In this document: positions 43,902 through 53,192 of the stretch, in pieces
How the letters are laid out: the number at the start of each line of letters is the position of its first letter
Position numbering within the stretch: the stretch's first letter is position 1
DNA from: SAR324 cluster bacterium
GTDB taxonomy: Bacteria > SAR324 > NAC60-12
Reading direction: 5' to 3'
Length of the DNA: 64,000 bases
NCBI GenBank assembly: GCA_028281495.1
Contig: JANQJU010000060.1
Location: forward strand, 62,001 to 126,000
Notes under the pieces: model-generated
The model's input: only the letters and a program-made list of their open reading frames with translations
The model's database searches: none
What the model was told of the DNA's origin: nothing
Translations under genes and position numbers: made by a program

Positions 43902-44705
43902 ATGACTGTCGAGTATCTCACGATTGGCTATGGACAACTGTTCATTGCTGGCTTGCTCATATTGATCAATATCGGATTGTCGGTTCGACTGAAGTTGGGA
44001 TTGGAGCGGCAAATGAGCATCGCCGTGGTGCGGATGGTTGTGCAATTGACTTTGATGGGGTATCTCCTCAGGTGGATTTTTACCTGGGACAACCCTTGGA
44101 TGATTTTAGCGTTGGGATCCGTGATGTCCGGAATCGCGAGTGTGAGTGCCGTCAATCGAACTAAGCGTCGATTTCCTGGCGTTTATTGGAACAGTTTTTT
44201 ATCGGTATGGTCATCAGCGTTTTTAGTGACGCTGGTCACTATGATCGGAGTGTTGCAGGTAGATCCTTGGTACACTCCACGATATTTGATCCCGATTTGG
44301 GGAATGGTATTGGGCAATATGATCAACGGTATATCTTTGGCGTTAGATCGTTTTATGGAAGACTTAGCCGTTCGGAAAGATCAAGTGGAGGTGTGGTTAG
44401 CGCTAGGTGCAACCCGGTGGGAGGCAGCCCGTGACAGTGTTCGGGAGGCAGCGCGAACCGGAATGATTCCAATCATCAACACCATGCTCGTTTTAGGTAT
44501 CGTCAGTCTACCGGGCATGATCACGGGACAGATCCTGGCCGGTGCAGACCCCGCCGAAGCCACCAATTATCAAATCACGATTTTCTTTGTAATTGCATCC
44601 GCTGTCGCCCTTTGTGTCACTGGAATGTTGTTGTTGGCATTTTCGATATTATTCAATGGCCGACATCAGTTGTGCACCAATCGACTCCGTTCTTCAAACG
44701 GTTGA
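43902..44705 (+). CDS. FetB-like (UPF0014) ABC exporter permease
   Basis: 267 residues from ATG 43902 (TAGG upstream); an in-frame TTG at 43884 is less likely. About seven transmembrane helices and the family's conserved cytoplasmic segments: MSIAVVRMVVQLTLMGYLL near the N-terminus, PIWGMVLGNMINGISLALDRF in the middle, LALGATRWEAARDSVREAARTGMIPIIN and LPGMITGQILAGADPAEATNYQI. It forms an exporter with the ATPase just upstream; iron export is the best-known function of the family. An MscS-type channel follows after 70 bp. Confidence 0.88.
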   Translation: MTVEYLTIGYGQLFIAGLLILINIGLSVRLKLGLERQMSIAVVRMVVQLTLMGYLLRWIFTWDNPWMILALGSVMSGIASVSAVNRTKRRFPGVYWNSFLSVWSSAFLVTLVTMIGVLQVDPWYTPRYLIPIWGMVLGNMINGISLALDRFMEDLAVRKDQVEVWLALGATRWEAARDSVREAARTGMIPIINTMLVLGIVSLPGMITGQILAGADPAEATNYQITIFFVIASAVALCVTGMLLLAFSILFNGRHQLCTNRLRSSNG

Positions 44706-44775
44706 GCATTGGTGGAAGATTGTTCCTCCAATATCATAAAGTTATTTAACAATAGCGTAGTGAAGGAAAGCGCCT

Positions 44776-45903
44776 ATGGAATTTGAAGAAGTCACTCAAT
44801 TCTTAATGAAACTGGGTGATGTTGCCGGACAAATCGCGTGGAGCGATGCCATGATCGCGTTCGCGTGGAGTATCGGGGCTTATATCTTTTATAAAGCTGT
44901 GACTTTGTTGGGCCGGAAGCTCATTGAAGTCGTTTCCACACGATATTCGAATGGAGTGAGGGTTTTGCTAAATAGCCTTCTTCCTGCGATTACTTTTGTT
45001 GTGAGCGGCTATATCGTTTTGTATGCAGTTCGAGTGCTTTTTCGCGAAACCGCGGTTGAGGAACATATTGAGAAACTGACAGCTTCTGTTTTCGAGGCGT
45101 TGCTTCTAGCGGCTGTCGTTTGGTCTGCAATCGATGCATATGATTATATCTGCAACTTATGGGAAAAGTACGCGGAACGAACAAAAACAAAACTGGACGA
45201 CATATTGGTCCCCATCGTTCGAAGGTGGGGCAAAGTGGTGTTGGTTACATTAGGCGTTTTGTTTTTTCTTCAATTTCATGGCGTGAACGTGACCACACTT
45301 TTGGCTGGAGTGAGTATCGGCGGGGTAGCCATTGCTTTTGCTTCCAAGGATGCGCTCAGCAATTTTTTTGGCGCTTTGATCATATTTGTTGATCATCCTT
45401 TCGAGCTAGGAGATTGGATTCAAATCGACAGCGAAATCGACGGCACAGTAGAGGCCGTTGGTTTGCGAACAACACGCATCCGAACCTTTGCAAACAGCGT
45501 ATTGGCGATTCCAAATTCTTATTTTCTTACCAAGACGGTAAATAATTGGTCAAAAATGACCAAACGACGGATTAAGTTCCATTTTTATCTTTCTTACTCG
45601 GCGCAGCCAGATCAGTTGGAATCTGTACTGAAAGGAATTCGAAATTGGATTTCCAATGATGACCGGTTTCAGCAAGATTTGAAATTGATCCATGCGGTCA
45701 ACTTCACCCCGGCTGGTTTCCAAATTTTGGTTTATTGTTTTACAAAAACAACAGTATGGATCGAATTCATGTCGATTCAAGAAGACCTGATACTCAATAT
45801 AACCAAGATTGTAAATGGAGTAGGGTTGACGCTTTCAGTACCTCATCAAAACGTTTCAATTGATTCGATACCCAGTAATTTGCCGATTTCTGAACTTTCT
45901 TAA
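44776..45903 (+). CDS. MscS-type mechanosensitive channel
   Basis: 375 residues, ATG at 44776 with AAGGAAAG upstream. Four predicted transmembrane helices; the pore-lining region is GVNVTTLLAGVSIGGVAIAFASKDALSNFFGALIIF, with the Gly/Ala packing and the exit into the beta domain (ELGDWIQI, IDGTVEAVGLRTTRIR, LAIPNS) typical of MscS. It is longer than E. coli MscS (286) because of extra N-terminal helices. It opens under membrane tension to release solutes on osmotic downshock. The C-terminal domain ends in SVPHQNVSI. Confidence 0.93.
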   Translation: MEFEEVTQFLMKLGDVAGQIAWSDAMIAFAWSIGAYIFYKAVTLLGRKLIEVVSTRYSNGVRVLLNSLLPAITFVVSGYIVLYAVRVLFRETAVEEHIEKLTASVFEALLLAAVVWSAIDAYDYICNLWEKYAERTKTKLDDILVPIVRRWGKVVLVTLGVLFFLQFHGVNVTTLLAGVSIGGVAIAFASKDALSNFFGALIIFVDHPFELGDWIQIDSEIDGTVEAVGLRTTRIRTFANSVLAIPNSYFLTKTVNNWSKMTKRRIKFHFYLSYSAQPDQLESVLKGIRNWISNDDRFQQDLKLIHAVNFTPAGFQILVYCFTKTTVWIEFMSIQEDLILNITKIVNGVGLTLSVPHQNVSIDSIPSNLPISELS

Positions 45904-45976
45904 GTTTCCGCCGACCGATTTTTGTGATGAATTGAAAGGAGGGTTCTCGATTACGATCGGTTGATTTGTGATTTAT

Positions 45977-46396
45977 TCATTGCTTGGCTTCATTTGCTGA
46001 AGCGCGGCGTTGAAAAGCATCCCCAATTTTTTTGGTAATTTGATTGACCTCGAAAGGTTTGGCAACAAAACCATCCATGCCGGCTTTTCCGGCAGCAACA
46101 ATAGTCTCTTTGAGTGTGTTTGCCGTGATGGCAATGATTGGAACATTGTTATATTTGGGATTACTACGAATTTTTTTTGCCAATTCCAATCCGCTCATGT
46201 CAGGCATATTCAGGTCTGTTAGGATGAGCCCCACTTCAAGCCCACGATTCAGGATATCCCAAGCGTTTTGCCCATCAAAAGCTTCTTCAACATTAGAAAA
46301 GCCCAGCTTCCCCATAAGTGTGGTCAAAACTTTACGAATGCTTTTATTATCTTCAACAACCAATATCGTAATAGATTTATCCAAATTTGGTTCCAT
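45977..46396 (-). CDS. Single-domain CheY-like response regulator
   Basis: 139 residues, ATG at 46396 preceded by GAGGG. A complete receiver: acidic pair E15/D16 in ILVVEDN, phospho-acceptor D61 in LILTDLNMPDMSG, Thr in IAITANT and Lys in FVAKPFEV. About 15 extra residues follow the last helix. No output domain, so it acts by protein contact like CheY or in a phosphorelay. No kinase is adjacent; candidate partners are the hybrid kinase at 54969 or others outside the window. Confidence 0.93.
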   Translation of the reverse strand: MEPNLDKSITILVVEDNKSIRKVLTTLMGKLGFSNVEEAFDGQNAWDILNRGLEVGLILTDLNMPDMSGLELAKKIRSNPKYNNVPIIAITANTLKETIVAAGKAGMDGFVAKPFEVNQITKKIGDAFQRRASANEAKQ

Positions 46397-46567
46397 TTCC
46401 CTCTCTCAAAAGTATCAACCAACCAAAACAGAGCATGTGTTAGCGTCTCAGGGTCTATATTTTTCATTATCGTAGATTCTTTGAAGAGACAACAACGAGT
46501 TTTGCTGTCGCTATATGTCGTAAAAGCCTTTTGTCGAGAATCTTGTGGTTGAGAAAAGGGTTATTTT

Positions 46568-47458
46568 TCAAATACCCTTTGAAAAAGGGAATTCTTTGGG
46601 CAATGAAATTTTCTTTTTAATCAACTTCCCATTCGTACTACGTTCGAGACAATAGTAATGAGAAATATGTTGATCATGAAGGAAATCGAATAGGCGATCA
46701 TAATTCAATCCGACTTGATTCGGACCGTGAGAATCGTCACCAAGCGTAATTTGTCCGCCCATGATTTGAAGGCGTTGTAAGATGTGGCGATTGGGATAAG
46801 GTTCAGCAAGTTGTTTTCGAAACGCACGGGCATTGACTTCAAACAAAGCTCCGTATTCAATGGCATAGGCTAAGTTGCGCTCGATCTTGTGCCACACTCG
46901 TTCCGACAAAGGAAAGTGCGGACGATACAGGCGGATCAAATCAAAATGTCCGATAACTTCAGGCTGAAAACGCTTTAGTAGTTCGAATTGTTGGTCGTAA
47001 TAGGAACAAAATACGGGTTCTGTTCCACCCATATGTGCTTCCAATTTGGCAAAGTGTTCTGGACCATAGTCGATCGGCAATTCATGAACATGGTGTACGG
47101 AACCAACGAGATAATCAGGCTGATATTTTTGGATACAGGCCTTGATGTAATTAAAGGATTCGGCATGAATCACTTCCGTTTCCATACCGACCAAGAGGTG
47201 AATTTCCTCTTGATATTGGATTTGGAAGCGACGGGCTTTTTTCTGGAATTCATCGTACATTGCCTCCAATTGTTGAGAGTCTCTCTGGAGTTCCCGCTCC
47301 TCAGGATAAAGGTCTTGCAGACGGGTCCGGGGCATGTGCTCCGACAAGCCGTAGTGGGTAAAGCCTTGACGGATAGCTTGCAGAATAACCTCCTCCAACA
47401 TACCTTCGGCATGATCACAATAAAGTCCACTATGTCCACCATGAAAAGAAACTGTCAT
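46568..47458 (-). CDS. PHP-family histidinol-phosphatase (HisK type)
   Basis: 296 residues from ATG 47458, six bases after GAGGAG; an in-frame TTG two codons upstream is less likely. PHP-domain metal ligands: HGGHSGLYCDHA at the start, GLSEHMP near 40, GMETEV, SVHHVHE, a GHFDLIR histidine and the C-terminal GDDSHGPNQVG. Length and motif order match the HisK/YtvP group that hydrolyses L-histidinol phosphate in histidine synthesis. No other his genes are nearby. A secreted-protein gene starts divergently only 27 bp away, so the promoters overlap. Confidence 0.87.
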   Translation of the reverse strand: MTVSFHGGHSGLYCDHAEGMLEEVILQAIRQGFTHYGLSEHMPRTRLQDLYPEERELQRDSQQLEAMYDEFQKKARRFQIQYQEEIHLLVGMETEVIHAESFNYIKACIQKYQPDYLVGSVHHVHELPIDYGPEHFAKLEAHMGGTEPVFCSYYDQQFELLKRFQPEVIGHFDLIRLYRPHFPLSERVWHKIERNLAYAIEYGALFEVNARAFRKQLAEPYPNRHILQRLQIMGGQITLGDDSHGPNQVGLNYDRLFDFLHDQHISHYYCLERSTNGKLIKKKISLPKEFPFSKGI

Positions 47459-47485
47459 CCCCAACTCCTCTCTTGGAAATGTTGT

Positions 47486-48619
47486 ATGAAAAAAGTCACC
47501 TTTTGTTTGGTCGTGTTGCTGTTATTCGGTACGACTTCATACGTACAATCGCAAAGTATTATCATTCACAAAGGAGTCGGTTCTTCTCCTGTCCTCAATG
47601 AAGATAAAGCGAAAGCCCGCCAAGCTGCAATTCTCAAAGCAAAACAGACGATCATTTCCGAACTTTTACCCCGTTTTCTAACTGCGAACGTCATTGAAAA
47701 ATCAGAGAAACGGCTTGCCCGCCAACTGCTAAGGAAACCCGATCGATTTATTGAGTCTATCCAAATCTTAAGGGAAGCAGAATCGCCGGATTCTAGCGAG
47801 TTTTTGGTAGAGTTAGAAGCTCGTGTTTTTGAGGCACAGCTACTTTCAGCGCTTCGCCGTATGAAGTTGCCACTCAAGTTTTCAAAGAAAAAACAAGTTG
47901 CAGTTCGAATCAAGTTGCAAGGTTTGCCTGGACCTCAACAAGAGCTAGAGTTCCTCCAAAAAACGTTCCAAATCAGCCCAGAGTGGGCGCAAATTAGACC
48001 GTACCTATTTAACCCAGACCATTCCATTTATCGGGGTTTGTACTCGGGCAACTTGAAGAATGTTTTGCCTTGGATCAAACGATTCCAAGATCCTGCGTTT
48101 GTTTTGAAAGAAACTCGTTTTAAGAATCGAGAATTGCAATTGACGATCCAATGGCAAGAAGTATTGACACCTTTAGTAGATTATCAGCCGATTCCTGAGG
48201 TGGACAGATGGCTACAGGAGGGCAGTCAGCTCCAGCCTGAAAAACGGGTTCCGCTCAGCTCATCAAAAGGTATTTTTTCTCTACCACGAGGGGTACTGGT
48301 GTATGATTTTTTAAGAAGCCGAGGAGACAGCACTCGATTTAAGATCGATTGGGCGAAACCGGGCATGAAAATATCTTTAGTCTGGCGCCGTATAGGAGAA
48401 AGCAATCTTCAGCCCTCAGTTTCTAGTTATGATGCCAAAGAGCAAGCCATCGCTCAAGTGCCTGCTGAGAAAGAAACCCAATTGAAAATGTCGTATGAAT
48501 TGCCAGCTGGCCAGTCGGCATTTTATCTCAAAATTTCTGACGAAATTGGGTTCATTCCAGAAGAAGCGGCAAGCTACCTATTCTTGCACTATACCCTTCA
48601 TGCCGAAGTTTCAGAATGA
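47486..48619 (+). CDS. Secreted protein of unknown function
   Basis: 377 residues from ATG 47486, where a Sec signal peptide begins (KKVTFCLVVLLLFGTTSYVQS); the frame is open much further upstream but only antisense to the phosphatase gene. Residues about 30-130 form an alpha/beta segment (KAKARQAAILKAKQTIISELLP, then SSEFLVELEARVFEAQLLSAL) reminiscent of periplasmic N-domains such as FlgT or DUF2066, whose names I cannot confirm. Residues 220-377 are beta-rich (FSLPRGVLVYDFL, AGQSAFYLKISDE) and may form a beta-sandwich. The ribosome site is weak. Confidence 0.72.
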   Translation: MKKVTFCLVVLLLFGTTSYVQSQSIIIHKGVGSSPVLNEDKAKARQAAILKAKQTIISELLPRFLTANVIEKSEKRLARQLLRKPDRFIESIQILREAESPDSSEFLVELEARVFEAQLLSALRRMKLPLKFSKKKQVAVRIKLQGLPGPQQELEFLQKTFQISPEWAQIRPYLFNPDHSIYRGLYSGNLKNVLPWIKRFQDPAFVLKETRFKNRELQLTIQWQEVLTPLVDYQPIPEVDRWLQEGSQLQPEKRVPLSSSKGIFSLPRGVLVYDFLRSRGDSTRFKIDWAKPGMKISLVWRRIGESNLQPSVSSYDAKEQAIAQVPAEKETQLKMSYELPAGQSAFYLKISDEIGFIPEEAASYLFLHYTLHAEVSE

Positions 48620-48991
48620 TTGAAAACTTGTTTCAAGGCATTGTCTTTTTCGATCTTGAAACACGATATCCTCCGACAAAACCCCAAACAAAGCCGCATA
48701 TGGTTGTTCTTTTTTTCGGAGACGATCTCCCATCTGTTTAAGCTCCGAAATATCTCAGCATGAGACGCCACTGATCGACTTGACAAAAAGGAAAAGAACA
48801 CTCGACTGAAAAGAAAAATCAATAGCCTGTCGTCAGTGTGAGAGAAAGCAAGATGGGGAAGTCAACTAGATTTGAAAAAAGGAAACTGGAGAAAAGCAAT
48901 TGACAAGTAGCTAAACAAAAGAAAATAGGAGAATGAATTTGGGGAGAGAATAGAGGAAGGATAAGGAGTAGTATTCGGTTCCCTTCCTCAA
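48620..48991. other. Convergent intergenic region with a hairpin and a purine-rich tract
   Basis: 372 bp between two converging genes. A 9-bp inverted repeat (TGTTTCAAG at 48629, CTTGAAACA at 48655) could form a weak terminator with a 17-base loop. From about 48838 to 48970 the plus strand is markedly purine-rich. A minus-strand 74-codon frame here has no signal or similarity and is not called. Confidence 0.5.
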
Positions 48992-49327
48992 CTATTTTGT
49001 CAATACTGCGATTCCCGATGCCACGTCAGAAAAATGAGGTAAAATTTTGCCCAGTCCAGCCATATTGAGGGTAGTAGCGTTTTCTTCAATCAAGCCAGAC
49101 AAACCGAGATTGACTTGGATTTCTAAAAGGTTTTTGTACAAAGCGACGAGCAATCCGATCATGGAGGATGTCATCATTCCAACACTTTCCATATCCAGAA
49201 TTACCGATTTCACTTCTTGTTCTTCGGCTTCTTCTACCTGTTCAATCACTTCGTGAATATCATCCATATTAAAAGGCGGGATGATCTTGGCTACTAACGC
49301 ATTTTGTTGCACGTTTATTTCTAGCAT
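48992..49327 (-). CDS. STAS-domain anti-sigma-factor antagonist-like protein
   Basis: 111 residues, ATG at 49327 after TAGGAGGA. A minimal STAS domain: beta-strand start, VKSVILDMESVGMMTSSMIGLLVAL, where a Ser of MMTSSMIG is at the RsbV/SpoIIAA phosphorylation site, then NLGLSGLIEENATTLNMAGL. It probably switches between an anti-sigma or kinase partner and a free state depending on phosphorylation. No partner is adjacent; the RsbU-like phosphatase (58589) and the HATPase protein (32789) in this window are candidates. Confidence 0.9.
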   Translation of the reverse strand: MLEINVQQNALVAKIIPPFNMDDIHEVIEQVEEAEEQEVKSVILDMESVGMMTSSMIGLLVALYKNLLEIQVNLGLSGLIEENATTLNMAGLGKILPHFSDVASGIAVLTK

Positions 49328-49525
49328 GTTCCTCCTATCCGATTGATGTTACCAACAAAACTGATTTTATAGAACGTGATTGGGCATAAAGATCAAGTTT
49401 TGAGTCGCTCTGTTCTTTTGAGGGAAATGGGCGACATCAACACCGCGAATCGCCCATATTGCCAGTCATATTTTTCAATTTACGGGTCTCGAACTGAAAC
49501 AAGCTTCAGCCCAAAAAAACGGAAA

Positions 49526-51031
49526 TTATAAGACGGAAAGCAGTACGCCTGCCGCTACCGCAGAGCCAATCACCCCAGACACATTCGCTCCCATTGCATG
49601 CATCAATAGAAAGTTTTGGGAATTGGCCTCTAAGCCGACTTGATTAACCACTCTAGCAGCCATTGGTACCGCTGAAACACCGGCAGCTCCGATCAAAGGA
49701 TTGACGGGAGTTTTGGAAAGTTTATTCATTAGTTTGGCCATTAGGACGCCAGCAGCCGTACCAATGCCAAAAGCAACAATGCCTAACACCAAGATGCCAA
49801 GTGTTTCAAATGTTAAGAATTTGTCCGCAGAAAGTTTACTTCCAACGCCAAGTCCTAAAAAAATTGTGACGATGTTGATAAGAGCGTTTTGCATCGTATG
49901 TGATAGCCGATCAACAACCCCGCATTCTTTTGCCAAATTGCCAAACATGAACATCCCGATCAACGGCGCAGCAGAAGGCAAAAGCAATGCACATATACCG
50001 AGCACCACAAGGGGAAATAGGATTTTTTCCACCTTAGAGACGTAGCGAAGTTGAACCATCTGGATTTTTCGCTCTTCTTCAGAGGTCAACAATTTCATGA
50101 TAGGGGGTTGAATGATTGGAACCAACGCCATGTATGAATAGGCAGCAATCGCAATCGCACCCAGCAATCGAGGAGATAACTGACTGGAAAGGAAAATTGC
50201 GGTAGGACCGTCTGCCCCTCCAATAATTCCGATGGACGCAGCGTCACGGAGCGAGAAATCAATTCCTGGAAACCCACTGAGCACCAGAGCTCCCAACAAT
50301 GTGGTGAAGATACCAAACTGAGCCGCACCTCCAAGCAACGCTGTTTTGGGATTGGCGATCATAGGACCGAAATCAGTAAGTGCTCCAACTCCCATAAATA
50401 TGATGAGTGGGAAAATTCCTGTCGTGATTCCGACCTCGAATACGTAGTGTAAAATCCCCCCCGGTTCCGCAATCCCAGCAAATGGAATATTGGAAAGAAT
50501 CGCGCCAAAACCAATCGGGACCAATAGCAACGGTTCAAATCCTTTATTGATTCCAAGAAATAGCAATCCCAAGCCTATAAAGATCATGATGAGGCGTCCT
50601 AAGCCTTCCTTCCAGTCCAGTGCTTGCCCAGTGACCAGAGCTGCCAAACCAGTGGATTTGAAAATCCGTTGGAGCAAATCGCCAAATGAAGGCAATGACT
50701 CTATTCCTTCCGAAGATGGCGTATCGACAATGACTGCGGTTGGGGTGAGAAGCCCCAGCACCTGGTCCTTTTTGACATAATGGAATGGGGTAATGGAGAG
50801 TTTCTCCAATTTTCCAGAAACTCCAGCTCGCAAGATTATTGAAGTGCCTTCAATGTCTTTCAAAGTGGCAATCTCGTCGCCACTGTAAATCCAATCGCCG
50901 TTTTTTACCAAAACCCGCAGCACTTGGGCATCAGCAGGAGCGACGATATTCAGCGGAGTTTCCTGAGCCAACAATGAAGGGACCAGAAACAGAAAGATCC
51001 CAATGATGAATATTCCTAGTTTCCACTTCAT
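49526..51031 (-). CDS. oadB: Sodium-pumping decarboxylase beta subunit (OadB) with extra N-terminal lipoyl-like domain
   Basis: 501 residues, ATG at 51031 overlapping the stop of oadA (ATGA). Residues about 130-501 are the membrane sodium-pump subunit: GFEPLLLVPIGFGAILSNIP, GIIGGADGPTAIF with the key Asp, and NPLIGAAGVSAVPMAARV, whose Asn, Gly, Ser and Arg match N373/G377/S382/R389 of Klebsiella OadB. Residues 1-22 are a signal peptide (FLFLVPSLLAQ), and 27-100 look like a biotinyl/lipoyl hammerhead (NIVAPADAQVLRVLVKNGDWIYSGDEIATL...SGKLEK) without an MKM lysine. Family members normally start near residue 120. The extra domain would face the periplasm. It works with oadA and oadG. Confidence 0.93.
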   Translation of the reverse strand: MKWKLGIFIIGIFLFLVPSLLAQETPLNIVAPADAQVLRVLVKNGDWIYSGDEIATLKDIEGTSIILRAGVSGKLEKLSITPFHYVKKDQVLGLLTPTAVIVDTPSSEGIESLPSFGDLLQRIFKSTGLAALVTGQALDWKEGLGRLIMIFIGLGLLFLGINKGFEPLLLVPIGFGAILSNIPFAGIAEPGGILHYVFEVGITTGIFPLIIFMGVGALTDFGPMIANPKTALLGGAAQFGIFTTLLGALVLSGFPGIDFSLRDAASIGIIGGADGPTAIFLSSQLSPRLLGAIAIAAYSYMALVPIIQPPIMKLLTSEEERKIQMVQLRYVSKVEKILFPLVVLGICALLLPSAAPLIGMFMFGNLAKECGVVDRLSHTMQNALINIVTIFLGLGVGSKLSADKFLTFETLGILVLGIVAFGIGTAAGVLMAKLMNKLSKTPVNPLIGAAGVSAVPMAARVVNQVGLEANSQNFLLMHAMGANVSGVIGSAVAAGVLLSVL

Positions 51032-52878
51032 ATGGCAATTGTGAGCAAAGGATCCCCAGTCTGAACGGTCTGACCAGCTTCCACGTGAATTTCCAAAATC
51101 TTGCCTGCTGCCGGAGCTTTCACGGCAGTTTCCATTTTCATTGCCTCCATAACCAACACCGTCTGGTCGGCTTCCACAGAATCTCCGACATTGACTTCGA
51201 TTCGCACGATGTTCCCCGGAGTGGGAGCTATGACTTCTTCTCCTGAGACTGGGACTGCAGTTTCAGGAGGAGGGGCGGCCACTTGGGGAGCAGGTGCCAT
51301 AGCAACGGGGGCATTCATAGGAGTAGGGTAGGCTTGGATCGCCCCGGTCCCTTCTGCGACGACAACCTGATAGGTCCTTCCGTCCACAGCAATACTGTAA
51401 CTACGGGGGCCGGAAGGAGGTGGCGGCGGAGGTGGCGGCGCAGGCTTAGCGGGTTTTTTGACGGCAGCAGGTTTTTCCGTTTCATCCGACTTTTTACGAA
51501 CCTGAACTTTGGCTTTGCCAAGTAGGAAGTCTAGGCCTTTAGCTTCACAACTGGCCACAATGAATAAGTTTTCATCATTAACAGGAAGCTTGTTTTCTTC
51601 TAGAATTTTAGTGGCTTTGGGAATGCCATCCTCCAATAAATCGAGTGGATTGCCTTTGAAAACGGGCTTATCCAGTTGTTCAGAAGCGAGTTTGACAATT
51701 TCAGGATCCGGTTCCACGGGAGTGCGCCCGAAATAGCCCAACACCATATCTCCATAGGATGGATTGATTTTCTTCCATTGCCCTTGTGTCACGTTAAGAA
51801 AGGCTTGTTGGAAGTAAAATTGAGATACCGGGGTGACCGACGTTCCGAACCCTCCGACTTTGATCACCTCAGCCATTTCTTTGATGACTTTGGGATAAAG
51901 ATGCAATGTGCCTGTATCCCGCATCATCATAGTGTTGGCCGTCAACGCACCTCCGGGCATAGGAGAAAGAGGGATGGTGGGGGACACGGTCCGGGATTCG
52001 GGAGGAAAGAAGTAGTCCTTCATGGCATCCTCGAACACCTCTTCGGCGGTAAGAATTTTTTCGTAGTCCACATCTAATGTGAAGTCGGTTCCTTTCAACG
52101 CATGCCACATCGTCAAGATGTCCGGTTGAGCGGTGCCCGAACTGACCGGGCTTTTCGCCAAGTCGATTCCATCCGCTCCACCCTCAATGGCAGCCATATA
52201 TTGGCTCACACAAGTGCCCGCAGTGTCGTGCGAGTGGAACCAGATTGTGGTGCCTTCAGGAACGAGTTTGCGGGCGCTCGAAAAGATTTCATAAACTTTC
52301 CGAGGATTCGCCGTTCCGGTCGAATCTTTGAAACAGATCGAATCGAACGGGATTTCCGATTTCAGGATTTGTTGAAGGCGGTCCATATAAAATTCAGGAG
52401 TGTGAGCGCCTTCACATCCAGGGGGGAGTTCCATGATAGCGATCACGATTTGGTGATGCAAACCATGGGCTGTAATGCGTTCGCCGGAATAGGCTAAGTT
52501 TCGCATGTCATTCAAGGCATCGAAGTTACGAATCGTTGTGATGCCATGTTTTTTGAACATCTTGGCATGCAGGTCGATGATATCACGAGGTTGTTGACTC
52601 AAAGCTACTACGTTGATGCCACGAGCCAAAGTTTGCAGATTCGCGTCAGAGCCGACCGTGGATCGAAAGCTGTCCATCATATCGAATGCGGACTCATTAC
52701 AATAAAAAAATAGGCTCTGAAATCGAGCGCCCCCACCTGCTTCAAAATGAGTGATACCCGCTTCCACGCTTGCTTCGAGCGCGGGTAAAAAATCTTTGGT
52801 CAAAACCCGTGCTCCAAACACGGATTGAAAACCATCTCGAAATGATGTGTCCATAAATTTGATTACTTTTTTACTCAT
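51028..52878 (-). CDS. oadA: Oxaloacetate decarboxylase-type carboxyltransferase/biotin carrier subunit (OadA)
   Basis: 616 residues, ATG at 52878 after TAGGAGG. Residues 1-460 are the carboxyltransferase TIM barrel: DTSFRDGFQS, FKDSTGTANP, WFHSHDTAGT and DLAKSPVSSGTAQPD. A proline/lysine linker (~470-500, ten prolines in a row) leads to the biotin carrier domain with the biotinylated Lys in VMEAMKMET. It transfers the carboxyl group of an oxoacid to biotin for decarboxylation by OadB. The start (DTSFRDGFQS instead of the usual DTTLRDAHQS) and some loops differ from classical oxaloacetate decarboxylases, so another carboxylic substrate is possible. Operon oadG-oadA-oadB. Confidence 0.92.
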   Translation of the reverse strand: MSKKVIKFMDTSFRDGFQSVFGARVLTKDFLPALEASVEAGITHFEAGGGARFQSLFFYCNESAFDMMDSFRSTVGSDANLQTLARGINVVALSQQPRDIIDLHAKMFKKHGITTIRNFDALNDMRNLAYSGERITAHGLHHQIVIAIMELPPGCEGAHTPEFYMDRLQQILKSEIPFDSICFKDSTGTANPRKVYEIFSSARKLVPEGTTIWFHSHDTAGTCVSQYMAAIEGGADGIDLAKSPVSSGTAQPDILTMWHALKGTDFTLDVDYEKILTAEEVFEDAMKDYFFPPESRTVSPTIPLSPMPGGALTANTMMMRDTGTLHLYPKVIKEMAEVIKVGGFGTSVTPVSQFYFQQAFLNVTQGQWKKINPSYGDMVLGYFGRTPVEPDPEIVKLASEQLDKPVFKGNPLDLLEDGIPKATKILEENKLPVNDENLFIVASCEAKGLDFLLGKAKVQVRKKSDETEKPAAVKKPAKPAPPPPPPPPSGPRSYSIAVDGRTYQVVVAEGTGAIQAYPTPMNAPVAMAPAPQVAAPPPETAVPVSGEEVIAPTPGNIVRIEVNVGDSVEADQTVLVMEAMKMETAVKAPAAGKILEIHVEAGQTVQTGDPLLTIAI

Positions 52879-52886
52879 TTAACCTC

Positions 52887-53192
52887 CTATCGTCGATTCC
52901 GCTTATCTGCTTCAAAAGCAGCAATAGCAGCGGCAAATACTGCAACCGGAATTTCTTCTGTCATTGGAACCGTTGGTTTCGGACTCGGTTTTGCAGTGGA
53001 TTTCTTTTTAGCTTTGGCTGCCGCTTGTTTCTTGAGCGCTTGTTTCTTGAGCACTTGCTGCTTTTCAAATTCGCGAGCAGTCAGGTCGCGGGTCAATCTG
53101 GAAACCGCATGAATCAATACAATCATGAGCGACAAAAACAACAAAACCGTTGTCATGCCAATCACCATCAATTTTAAGCCTTCTAAGAGCAT
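52887..53192 (-). CDS. oadG: OadG-like gamma subunit
   Basis: 101 residues, ATG at 53192 after AAGGAGG; first gene of the oad operon, eight bases before oadA. One N-terminal transmembrane helix (MVIGMTTVLLFLSLMIVLIHAV), a Lys/Ala-rich charged segment and a C-terminal EEIPVAVFAAAIAAFEADKRNRR, which matches the conserved C-terminal part of OadG. The gamma subunit anchors OadA to OadB. The position in the operon supports the call as much as the sequence does. Confidence 0.88.
   Translation of the reverse strand: MLLEGLKLMVIGMTTVLLFLSLMIVLIHAVSRLTRDLTAREFEKQQVLKKQALKKQAAAKAKKKSTAKPSPKPTVPMTEEIPVAVFAAAIAAFEADKRNRR

Noticed and set aside
46988..47485. Long plus-strand extension of the secreted-protein frame across the histidinol-phosphatase gene
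   Set aside because: It is antisense to a well-supported gene, and the signal peptide starts at 47486.
48598..48822. Minus-strand 74-codon frame
   Set aside because: It overlaps the end of the secreted-protein gene and shows no ribosome site, family motif or convincing composition.
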